A stretch of DNA of 64,000 bases from UBA6398 sp963660485. GTDB taxonomy: Bacteria; Bacteroidota; Bacteroidia; Bacteroidales; Bacteroidaceae. A program made the position numbers and the translations under genes. The DNA lies in NCBI GenBank assembly GCA_963660485.1, contig CAVKYH010000002.1:124001-188000 (forward strand), in the 5' to 3' direction. The notes under the pieces are model-generated. The model saw nothing but the letters and a program-made list of their open reading frames with translations. It was not told where the DNA came from and ran no database searches. The first letter of the stretch is position 1. Each line of letters opens with the position of its first letter. Below, piece by piece: positions 45,113 through 52,483 of this stretch.

Positions 45113-47371
45113 ATGATGAAGACTATTACAAGTTTTTTGTCTAAGGCTGTTCTTGCGATAGCAGGGATAGTGGCGTTTTCGTCCACGGCTTATGCACAAG
45201 TTTCGTGGAAAGGCTCGGATGTAACGACGCTTACGTCCAGCGACAAATTCTATCTCTACAATGTGGGTACGGGCAAGTTTGTGATTGCCGGCGGTCAGTG
45301 GGGAACTCAAGCCATGATGCGTTACACCACAGTGGGTACACGTATGCACTTGTTGGACGCCGGAAGTTCAAGCACCAATCAAATCGTTTCCAACTTGCAG
45401 GCTTCTATTGACGCGTCAAATGCAGTTTATCTTGGTGTGAACTATGTTAACTGGACTACTGTAGGCGCATGGAATGAGAAGTGCTCAAAGACTCTTGGCG
45501 TGTTTTTGGAAGCACAAGCATCGGTTTCGGAAGGTTTGAGTACAACAGCAACTCGTAATTTGACTTTTACAAAAGTGAGTGGCGATGAAACGAACGGCTA
45601 TACCTATACTATTACGGAAAATATAAAGCGTGGTAGTAGTTCTAAAACGATGAAACTCGGCGCAGGCTGGGGTTTTGATGTAACTACTGGTACTGACGGT
45701 TCTGTGCTCCAGCGTGATTTCGTGGCTTTCACAGAGAAAACTTCAATTGACGATGATTACGAAAAACTTTATCAGTGGAAATTCGTTACCTTGAAAGAGA
45801 TGATGAATTATTATATGAAGGCAGATTTGGCTGAATACGGAACTTTCAATGCTAATGCTTCCTATTTGCTTAGCGATCCCTTCTTTGAGCGCGGTAATAC
45901 CGACTTCAGTGCATGGAATACGAGCAGCACTGCAAGCGGAAACACTTACAGATATAATTGGTTCGCTTCTACTACGGAGAAAGACTCGACATCTGGCGGC
46001 GTTATCTATGAAAAAAGTGGCAGTCCTAAGATTAATTCTGCTACGACAACCGACCAGCCGTGGGATACGTTTGTTTTCAAGAAACTTGAATTCAATTCAA
46101 AAACATATGGTCCCTATACCTACGCTATTGTAGAGGGTAAAGGTTCTGCTACGCAGAGTTTCACCGTGCCTGAGGGCGGTGCCGGCGTGATAGAATTGTT
46201 GGCAGTAGGTTTCTTCAACGGTCCTGAAGCAAATGCGCCTTCAATTACTATTTCTACAAGCGCTGGCGAAACTGCTACCGTGAAACTTAAAACCGCAGAC
46301 TATACTAAATATCAGAGCGGACAGGACACCTTGTCTTCCAATTGGCTCGCAGGCGTAGTGGGAAAGACTATCTACGAAAATAAAAATGAAGCATACACGG
46401 TTTCGGCTTCGGTTTATGCAAATGTTGGCGATGTCGTAACTGTTACTATTTCCAAGCCGGGCGCAACGCGGTCGGACGCAATTACAAGCAATGGTCGTTC
46501 TTATTACTACGACACCGACTTCACGGCAATCGACCACGTGGCAATTCACTACCTCGGTCCCAAAGTATTTTCTCTTGAAGACGACCGCACAAGCGATAAC
46601 TACATGAGAAACCTCAGTGAGGAAACTGGTAAAAACGTTACCACACTTTTGGCACGCTCTTTCACTGTTGGCGAATGGAACTCCTTGGTTCTTCCTGTTA
46701 ACGTTACTTCTGCGGTAGCAAGAGACGCTTTCGGCGATAGCGTGAAGATTGCAGAATTGAGCGGTGTAGGTACAGAATCAAATGGTCAAAACAGTCTTGA
46801 CTTCAAGTCAGTGGATCTTGACAAAGTAACAACGGCAATTCAGGCGGGACACGTTTATCTCATCAAGCCTATAAAGGAGCCTGTTGCCAGAACTTACAAG
46901 CCATATAAAGAAGATGGTACACAAAGTACTACGGAGACGGTTACTAAAGACACCTACAATCTCGGTATCTATAGCCTCAATGGTGCAAACTTGCCGGATA
47001 TGGATGCAGATTCTATCTCCTCTGACAATAGAGTTAAAGCTCACGGTACATTTATTAAACTTGAAAACGGTTGCCCCGTCGGCTCATATGTATACCGCAA
47101 AGGCGATGTTTATCACCTCCAGAGCGATATGACGATAAAAGGCTTCCGTGCATGGTTTGAGGATATCACTCCAGAACAGAAAGGTATCAGCAATTCTGTG
47201 AAATTCGACGGTGGCGAGATAACCGGTTTGAACAAGATAATTTCAGAAAAGAAAGCTACGGGTAATATATATACAGTTGACGGTGTTGTTGTACGAGTTG
47301 GTGCAACTTCTTTGGAGAACCTGCCCGCAGGTACATACATCTTCAATGGTAAAAAGTATCTTGTAAAGTAA
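45113..47371 (+). CDS. Large secreted beta-rich protein with conserved C-terminal domain
   Basis: A 752-residue protein with a signal peptide (MMKTITSFLSKAVLAIAGIV, cleaved near AYAQ). No catalytic family is recognised. The early part (TLTSSDKFYLYNVGTGKFV) resembles ricin/agglutinin-like or adhesin modules seen in gut Bacteroidales. The last 60 residues (IYTVDGVVVR; LPAGTYIFNGKKYLVK) form a compact domain also present at the end of the 49451 protein, probably for surface display or anchoring. Base composition is more AT-rich than most of its neighbours. A 58-residue protein follows after 20 bases. Confidence 0.8.
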   Translation: MMKTITSFLSKAVLAIAGIVAFSSTAYAQVSWKGSDVTTLTSSDKFYLYNVGTGKFVIAGGQWGTQAMMRYTTVGTRMHLLDAGSSSTNQIVSNLQASIDASNAVYLGVNYVNWTTVGAWNEKCSKTLGVFLEAQASVSEGLSTTATRNLTFTKVSGDETNGYTYTITENIKRGSSSKTMKLGAGWGFDVTTGTDGSVLQRDFVAFTEKTSIDDDYEKLYQWKFVTLKEMMNYYMKADLAEYGTFNANASYLLSDPFFERGNTDFSAWNTSSTASGNTYRYNWFASTTEKDSTSGGVIYEKSGSPKINSATTTDQPWDTFVFKKLEFNSKTYGPYTYAIVEGKGSATQSFTVPEGGAGVIELLAVGFFNGPEANAPSITISTSAGETATVKLKTADYTKYQSGQDTLSSNWLAGVVGKTIYENKNEAYTVSASVYANVGDVVTVTISKPGATRSDAITSNGRSYYYDTDFTAIDHVAIHYLGPKVFSLEDDRTSDNYMRNLSEETGKNVTTLLARSFTVGEWNSLVLPVNVTSAVARDAFGDSVKIAELSGVGTESNGQNSLDFKSVDLDKVTTAIQAGHVYLIKPIKEPVARTYKPYKEDGTQSTTETVTKDTYNLGIYSLNGANLPDMDADSISSDNRVKAHGTFIKLENGCPVGSYVYRKGDVYHLQSDMTIKGFRAWFEDITPEQKGISNSVKFDGGEITGLNKIISEKKATGNIYTVDGVVVRVGATSLENLPAGTYIFNGKKYLVK

Positions 47372-47391
47372 ATCATTAAACACAACAGAAA

Positions 47392-47568
47392 ATGAAGATT
47401 ACATATATAAAGCCCGAAGTAAAGAATATTGAGTTTTCTCTTGGAAGCCCGTTCCTGAACATCAGCAAGAACTCAGTTGACGGTGATCCTGTAAAAGACA
47501 ACAAAGAGGAAAACCCTGACGAGATTGACTCTCGTAAGAACGAATCCGGTTGGGATTTCGATTGGTAA
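47392..47568 (+). CDS. Small acidic protein with Trp-rich C-terminus (pair member 1)
   Basis: A 58-residue protein starting MKITYIKPEVKNIEFSLGSP and ending DSRKNESGWDFDW. It has no signal peptide and is rich in acidic and Asn/Lys residues. It resembles the 61-residue protein at 51687: both have Y-x-x-P-x-V-x-x-I near the start, an LN-(S/T) motif in the middle and DSRK-x-E-x-G then W-x-(F/W) at the end. Both follow, after 19-20 bases, a large secreted protein with the same C-terminal domain. The function is unknown; the paired arrangement argues that it is real despite its size. Confidence 0.75.
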   Translation: MKITYIKPEVKNIEFSLGSPFLNISKNSVDGDPVKDNKEENPDEIDSRKNESGWDFDW

Positions 47569-47602
47569 AATCGGATTCCTGATAGGAATAGAAAATACGC
47601 GC

Positions 47603-47645
47603 AAACACCTCTGCACGCCTGTAAAAATGGCGTGTGGGGGTGTTT
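47603..47645 (+). terminator. Hairpin after the first small-protein gene
   Basis: AAACACC(TC)TGCACGCC pairs imperfectly with GGCGTGTG(GG)GGTGTTT. A second, smaller inverted repeat (ATCACCA/TGGTGAT) is at 47679-47696. With element 12 these fill the 358-base gap to the fucosidase. Confidence 0.6.
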
Positions 47646-47785
47646 CTGTATAAGACGGAGCACGAAAAACGCGGAAAAATCACCAAAAATGGTGATGATT
47701 TCGCCGTTTTAAGGCAGTGGGTGGTGAGCGCATGCGCCGCCACGTGGAAACGATAAGACGACTTGGAAAAAAACACAAGGCATCT

Positions 47786-47858
47786 CGTGAAAATTAGGTC
47801 TGACCTAATTTAAATTCCAAGGCATCTAATTTAAATTCCGGGCCACCTCGTAAAAACG
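47786..47858. repeat. 21-bp-phased three-head element 12
   Basis: 73 bp. Heads AGGTCTGACCT (exact odd palindrome), CCAAGGCATCT and CCGGGCCACCT; outer spacers CGTGAAAATT and CGTAAAAACG. As in element 4, the first and last heads are not complementary, so no long hairpin forms. Confidence 0.85.
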
Positions 47859-47926
47859 AAAAGGCACCGCGTTTCCCGCCGCAGGCAATGCCGTGATAAT
47901 TTGGCTATTAACCAAAAATACAAGAT

Positions 47927-49435
47927 ATGAGAAAAAGACTACTTAAATTGAGTGTCCTGGGACTGCTGGCGTTCCCCGCGGGAGCATATGCGCAGCTCAC
48001 TCTGGAAACTCAGGAACTTGCAAATCCCGACAACGAGCCGGCACCCGTACACCCCGTGCCGAGCGAAAGGCAACTGCTTTGGAACGAAACGGAATTCTAC
48101 GCCTTTTTCCATTACGGCATGAACACCTACACCGACGAGGAGTGGGGCTACGGAAACGAGAGCGAAACCACTTTCGCTCCCACGCAAATCCCCAACCCCA
48201 AGCAATGGCTCACGGCATGCAAGGCGGCGGGAATGAAAGGCGGAATAGCAGTGGTGAAACATCACGACGGTTTCTGCCTCTGGCCCACTTCGACCACCAC
48301 GCACAACGTGTCGAAGAGTTCAAACTACGGCAAACAGACAAATATCCCCGAAACCTTTGCCGCCGCAGCAAAGGAGCTCGACATGAAATACGGCTTCTAC
48401 GTTTCGCCATGGGACAGAAACAGCAGCAAATACGGCACGCAAAGCTACATCGACGACGTGTTTATCGCGCAATGCGAGGAACTCGCACAGTATGGCGACG
48501 ACCAGTTTGAGATGTGGTTTGACGGCGCAAACGGCGGCAACGGATACTATGGCGGCAAGAATACCACGATAAGCATCGACCGCTATGTTTACTACGACGT
48601 GCCCAATCTTCGCTACAAGGTGCACAGCCTGGCCAAAAACTGTGTGATGTGGGGCGTGGGAGGCGAGGCCCGCTGGATAGGAAACGAGGACGGCGTGGCC
48701 GGCGAAACCAACTGGGGAATGCACCCCTGGGAGGAAAGCACGAGCACATGCCCTTACGGTGTGGAGGACTACTGGCTTTGGAATGCCGGCGAGAGCGATG
48801 CAAAGGCTACTACCGGCGGCTGGTTCTGGCACAGCACCGAGAGCGTGAAATCTGCGTCCGCACTATTCAAAATATATATGGAGACCGTGGGCCGCAACTC
48901 CACTCTCATTCTCAACTTTCCGCCCAACAAGGCCGGCGTGCTGCCCGATGCCGACGTGAATGTGCTTACTGAACTCGGCGAGATGATGACCACGCGCTTC
49001 GGCACAGACCTCGCGCTCAACAAGACCGCCACCGCTACCGCCACAAGGCAGTCGGGGGCAAGCAAGAGCTATGATGCTTCAAACGTGTGCGACGGCGACA
49101 AGGATTCCTACTGGGCTACCGACGACGACGTTACTTCGGCTTCGGTTACAGTGGACTTGGGGAGCACACAGACCATACATTATGTTACCTTGCAGGAATA
49201 TATCAAGAAAGGACAGCGCGTAAAGGGATTCAATATCCAATACAGCACCGACAACTCCTCGTGGAAAACACTCGGCAGCGGAGTTACGATGACTACCATA
49301 GGATACAAACGCATCATTCCCGCCAACGGCAGCACTTCAAACAGCTACTCGAGCGGAGTGAATGCGCGCTACGTAAAAGTAAATATCACATCGAGCAAGG
49401 CATGTCCGCTGCTCCATACCATATCAATCTTTTAA
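47927..49435 (+). CDS. GH29 alpha-L-fucosidase with F5/8 type C domain
   Basis: A 502-residue secreted enzyme with a signal peptide ending near GAYAQ. The GH29 barrel covers about 50-350: FFHYGMNTYTDEEWGYG, then VVKHHDGFCLWPT and VSPWDRNSSKYG, with the catalytic nucleophile D199 in EMWFDGANGG. A C-terminal F5/8 type C carbohydrate-binding domain follows (about 365-502, DLALNKTATATATRQSGASK). It would release L-fucose from host or milk glycans. The gene is followed by the 49451 secreted protein after 15 bases and may be co-transcribed with it. No TAnnTTTG box is evident upstream. Confidence 0.92.
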   Translation: MRKRLLKLSVLGLLAFPAGAYAQLTLETQELANPDNEPAPVHPVPSERQLLWNETEFYAFFHYGMNTYTDEEWGYGNESETTFAPTQIPNPKQWLTACKAAGMKGGIAVVKHHDGFCLWPTSTTTHNVSKSSNYGKQTNIPETFAAAAKELDMKYGFYVSPWDRNSSKYGTQSYIDDVFIAQCEELAQYGDDQFEMWFDGANGGNGYYGGKNTTISIDRYVYYDVPNLRYKVHSLAKNCVMWGVGGEARWIGNEDGVAGETNWGMHPWEESTSTCPYGVEDYWLWNAGESDAKATTGGWFWHSTESVKSASALFKIYMETVGRNSTLILNFPPNKAGVLPDADVNVLTELGEMMTTRFGTDLALNKTATATATRQSGASKSYDASNVCDGDKDSYWATDDDVTSASVTVDLGSTQTIHYVTLQEYIKKGQRVKGFNIQYSTDNSSWKTLGSGVTMTTIGYKRIIPANGSTSNSYSSGVNARYVKVNITSSKACPLLHTISIF

Positions 49436-49450
49436 TCAGGAGGACAAAGC

Positions 49451-51667
49451 ATGAAAAATAAAATATTGACCTTGGTATTCGCAGCAATGTCGCTTAACGC
49501 TGCGGCGCAAACCGATATCACATTCGACAGCAACGACTACAAGAGCGTGGGAGTGTATGACACTTGGGAAGAATCGCCTTTCCGCACAGGCGCGCTCGCA
49601 GGAAATGCAAAAGTGGTGAAGAATCCTTTCACCTCTACCACAGGCGTGCAAAACTCTACCGACAGCATTCTCGGCGTGCAGCGTTCGCGTTTCGGCAGCA
49701 ACACCTTCGGTGTGCGCGTGGACCTGAACAGCGCAATCGCCACCTCGGAAACTACGCAGTATGTCCATGCCCTTATCTACAAACCCAACACCTCGTCGGT
49801 AATGCTCGTGGGATTGGGCAAACGCGAATCGTTCTCCGACGAACCTACTACGGTGGAGCAATTCTGGGTAACATCGAAATATACACCCAAAGCCAACCAG
49901 TGGTGCGATATGGTGTTCCCGATTAAAACGGTAACGGGCGTGAAAATCTACAGCTGGGTCATCGTGCCCGACTTGGCGTCTCCCCACACGCTCACAAGCG
50001 ACTACGCCTGCTATGTGGACCAGATTGCGGTAACTTCAAGCTCTTCGCAACGCACGGGACCGTTCAACAGCGACACTACTCCCGACCCCGACCCAAGTGA
50101 AGACACTACGGCAATCTACGGAGTGAACTTCGACAAAACCCAGACCAATACCCGCGAAACCGACAACGGCAGCGGAATCCGCTACCTCAAGGGCGTGAGC
50201 CTGGCAGGCGACGAAGGTACGCAGTCGTACACTCCAGATACAACCGACGAGCTTTACCATTTGGTTTACAAGGATGCCGCCGAAACTGTAACGTTCAACG
50301 TGAAAGCCGGAAGCACTTACACACCGTCTGTAAGCTACCAAGGCGACTGGATGCACGCATATGCTTATATCGACTACGACAATGACGGGCAATTTACTCC
50401 CGTGTTGTCCAACGGAAAGAACGCAAGCGGAAGCGAAGCTGTGTCGTATTCCGGATATAATCCCAGCAGCGAGAACACGATATACAACAGCAGCGGAACG
50501 ACAATGACCGGAAGTTCGAGAAACACGCTTAGCATGCCGTCTTTCACCATTCCATCTTCAACCAAGCCCGGTATCTATCGCATGCGTTTCAAGGTAGACT
50601 GGAACTGCATTGACGCCGGCGGCGGCGACGGAAGCAATACGGTAAACATGCAGAGCATCATCGACAACGGCGGCGGCATCGTGGACGTTCTTCTCAACGT
50701 TCATGACGACAATGTGGCGGTTTCGGCGCAACACCGCAACGGTTCGATTACCGAATCCGACGGCTCGGATCTCCGCTCTACCACCACGTTCAACCAATCG
50801 TTCGGCGTTTTGGTAAGCCCTGCGCCCGGATTTGAAAACGGAACCTTGGTTGTGAAGCACGGATACAACCTTAGCGGCGAACAATACGTGAACAACAACC
50901 GCCAGTGGCAGCAAATCACCTACACGGCCGACCTGCTCGGCAGCGACGGCTCTGTTACCATTCCGGCCGAGGCTGTTGACGGCGAGGTGAACCTGATTGG
51001 AAATTTCGTGGAGCAGCAATATCTTTCGCTCTACGATACCGAAGCGATGCCCACCGATCAATATGGCAAACAGAACGTAGTATTTTCGCGCTCCTTCAGT
51101 ACAAAAAATTACAACACCGTGTGCCTCCCTTTTTCGCTCACCGAGGAACAGTACAAGGCGGCCTTTGGCGATGACACCAAGGTATATGTTTACAGCAACA
51201 ACAACAGCGAGGGAAACATTTACTTCTACAGCGCAAAGAAAATAAAGGCCAACGTCCCGTTTCTAATGACTACTTCCACAACTTCAAACACTTTCCGCTT
51301 TACCGACGTAACTCTTGTTGAAGGCGACCCGGTTACCGAAGGTACCGACTATGACTTTGTGGGAAACTACGCCGGCTCGATTCTTTTGCCAAGCGGTACG
51401 TATTTCATCAACTCAAACAAGATTTACCAGTCAATAGGTTTGAGCAAAATGAAAGGCTATCGCGCGTATATCCGTCCCCACAGCGCAAGCGCGTCTACCA
51501 AGCTAAATCTTTATGTTGACGGAACGCTCACGGGAATCGACCAAGTTGTTATCTCTGACAACGACCCCGCTTCGGTTTACACCACCGATGGTATAGAACT
51601 TTCCGAGAAGGCTAAACTTCAAAAGGGCGTGTATATCAAGGGCGGCAAGAAAGTGATTACAAAATAA
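49451..51667 (+). CDS. Secreted GEVED-like protein with the same C-terminal domain as the 45113 protein
   Basis: A 738-residue protein with a signal peptide (KILTLVFAAMSLNAAAQ). The middle region (AYAYIDYDNDGQFTPVLSNG, near 310) matches the GEVED-type beta domain of surface proteins, often adhesive or linked to glycan handling. The C-terminus (VYTTDGIELSEKAKLQKGVY; GGKKVITK) is the same kind of domain that ends the 45113 protein. It is encoded directly after the fucosidase and 19 bases before the second small acidic protein, making a module parallel to 45113-47568. Confidence 0.8.
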   Translation: MKNKILTLVFAAMSLNAAAQTDITFDSNDYKSVGVYDTWEESPFRTGALAGNAKVVKNPFTSTTGVQNSTDSILGVQRSRFGSNTFGVRVDLNSAIATSETTQYVHALIYKPNTSSVMLVGLGKRESFSDEPTTVEQFWVTSKYTPKANQWCDMVFPIKTVTGVKIYSWVIVPDLASPHTLTSDYACYVDQIAVTSSSSQRTGPFNSDTTPDPDPSEDTTAIYGVNFDKTQTNTRETDNGSGIRYLKGVSLAGDEGTQSYTPDTTDELYHLVYKDAAETVTFNVKAGSTYTPSVSYQGDWMHAYAYIDYDNDGQFTPVLSNGKNASGSEAVSYSGYNPSSENTIYNSSGTTMTGSSRNTLSMPSFTIPSSTKPGIYRMRFKVDWNCIDAGGGDGSNTVNMQSIIDNGGGIVDVLLNVHDDNVAVSAQHRNGSITESDGSDLRSTTTFNQSFGVLVSPAPGFENGTLVVKHGYNLSGEQYVNNNRQWQQITYTADLLGSDGSVTIPAEAVDGEVNLIGNFVEQQYLSLYDTEAMPTDQYGKQNVVFSRSFSTKNYNTVCLPFSLTEEQYKAAFGDDTKVYVYSNNNSEGNIYFYSAKKIKANVPFLMTTSTTSNTFRFTDVTLVEGDPVTEGTDYDFVGNYAGSILLPSGTYFINSNKIYQSIGLSKMKGYRAYIRPHSASASTKLNLYVDGTLTGIDQVVISDNDPASVYTTDGIELSEKAKLQKGVYIKGGKKVITK

Positions 51668-51686
51668 CCCACACAATAAAAAGAAT

Positions 51687-51872
51687 ATGAGCAAAAAGAA
51701 ATATAACGTTCCTTCAGTGAACGCCATACAGCTTGATACCGATTTTATGCTGAATTTGACGGTGGATAGCAGTAGCGGCGGCTCTAAGATAGAGAGTGGA
51801 GGAGTAGACAAAGAAGGTATGGAGGCAGATTCCCGCAAAAAAGAAACAGGCGATTCCTGGAGTTGGGAATAA
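51687..51872 (+). CDS. Small acidic protein with Trp-rich C-terminus (pair member 2)
   Basis: A 61-residue protein starting MSKKKYNVPSVNAIQLDTDF and ending with DSRKKETGDSWSWE. It is serine/glycine-rich in the middle (SSSGGSKIESGG), acidic, and without a signal peptide. It resembles the 47392 protein in its Y-x-x-P-x-V-x-x-I start, LN-T core and DSRK-x-E-x-G tail with tryptophans. It follows the 49451 secreted protein after 19 bases. The function is unknown; a processed peptide, a chaperone-like partner or a regulatory small protein are all possible. Confidence 0.78.
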   Translation: MSKKKYNVPSVNAIQLDTDFMLNLTVDSSSGGSKIESGGVDKEGMEADSRKKETGDSWSWE

Positions 51873-51900
51873 CTGCTGAGGTAAAACTTAAAATGTAGCT

Positions 51901-51948
51901 GTCAACCTTTCTGCGCCAAGTCATGGCGTGGAGAGGTTGACTGTTTTT
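51901..51948 (+). terminator. Terminator after the second small-protein gene
   Basis: GTCAACC and TGCGCCA pair with TGGCGTG and GGTTGAC, then a TTTTT run. This marks the end of the GH29-GEVED-small-protein unit. Confidence 0.75.
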
Positions 51949-52031
51949 ATGCCCCGGAATTGCCGTATTGGCGGCGGCAGACGGCATACTGAAAAAACAG
52001 AAATATATGCCGAAAATCTTTTGCCGCATCT

Positions 52032-52104
52032 CGCAAAAACTCCGACGCATCTAATTTAAATTACATGGCCCGGAATTTAAATTTGGTGGCCCGGAGTTTT
52101 TCCG
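52032..52104. repeat. 21-bp-phased three-head element 13
   Basis: 73 bp. Heads CCGACGCATCT, ACATGGCCCGG and TGGTGGCCCGG; outer spacers CGCAAAAACT and AGTTTTTCCG. It has the same heads as element 7 in reverse complement, and it is the left end of the composite whose right end is the 52221 element. Confidence 0.9.
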
Positions 52105-52220
52105 CCATGCGCAGCATGGTTTTTGGCTTGCGGCACGAGGCGTCTGACATGCGGAAAAATGCTTACGTTTAGGCTCGCGAAACGCCGTAAACAAGGCGTG
52201 CGGGAAGCCAGTGGGTATAT

Positions 52221-52336
52221 CGTTTTTACGATGTCATACATTATTCAAACGATGTCAGACATTATTCAAACAATGTCAGACTTTATTTAAATAATATCAG
52301 ATATTGTTTTTCACGATATGGCCCGGAGTTTTTACG
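52221..52336. repeat. 21-bp-phased element 14 (five heads, mostly ATGTCAGACAT class)
   Basis: 116 bp. Heads ATGTCATACAT, ATGTCAGACAT, ATGTCAGACTT, ATATCAGATAT and ATATGGCCCGG. The gaps are TATTCAAACG, TATTCAAACA, TATTTAAATA and an 11-base TGTTTTTCACG. Outer spacers are CGTTTTTACG and AGTTTTTACG. The last head belongs to the CCGGGCC class, so the two head classes meet in one array. Elements 13 and 14, the terminator and the pepD promoter fill the 611-base gap 51873-52483. Confidence 0.82.
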
Positions 52337-52395
52337 CTCTTCTTTGTCCCGTTTTTCACGTCCCGAAAATAAATGCCAATATATTGGGCTATTTG

Positions 52396-52425
52396 TTTGT
52401 AATTAAATAATTTTCTTTATATTTG
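52396..52425 (+). promoter_or_regulatory. Promoter for the PepD-like gene
   Basis: -33 TTTG (52396-52399), an 18-base spacer and -7 TATATTTG (52418-52425). The start codon is about 58 bases downstream. Confidence 0.65.
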
Positions 52426-52483
52426 CAACTCGTTCTAGTACTACAAAGGATTAATTTTTTATCTAACTAACTCAATAAGACAA

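Noticed and set aside
52221..52336. CRISPR array
   Set aside because: Units repeat every 21 bp with no unique spacers, the heads vary and the arrays are very short. No cas genes are present.
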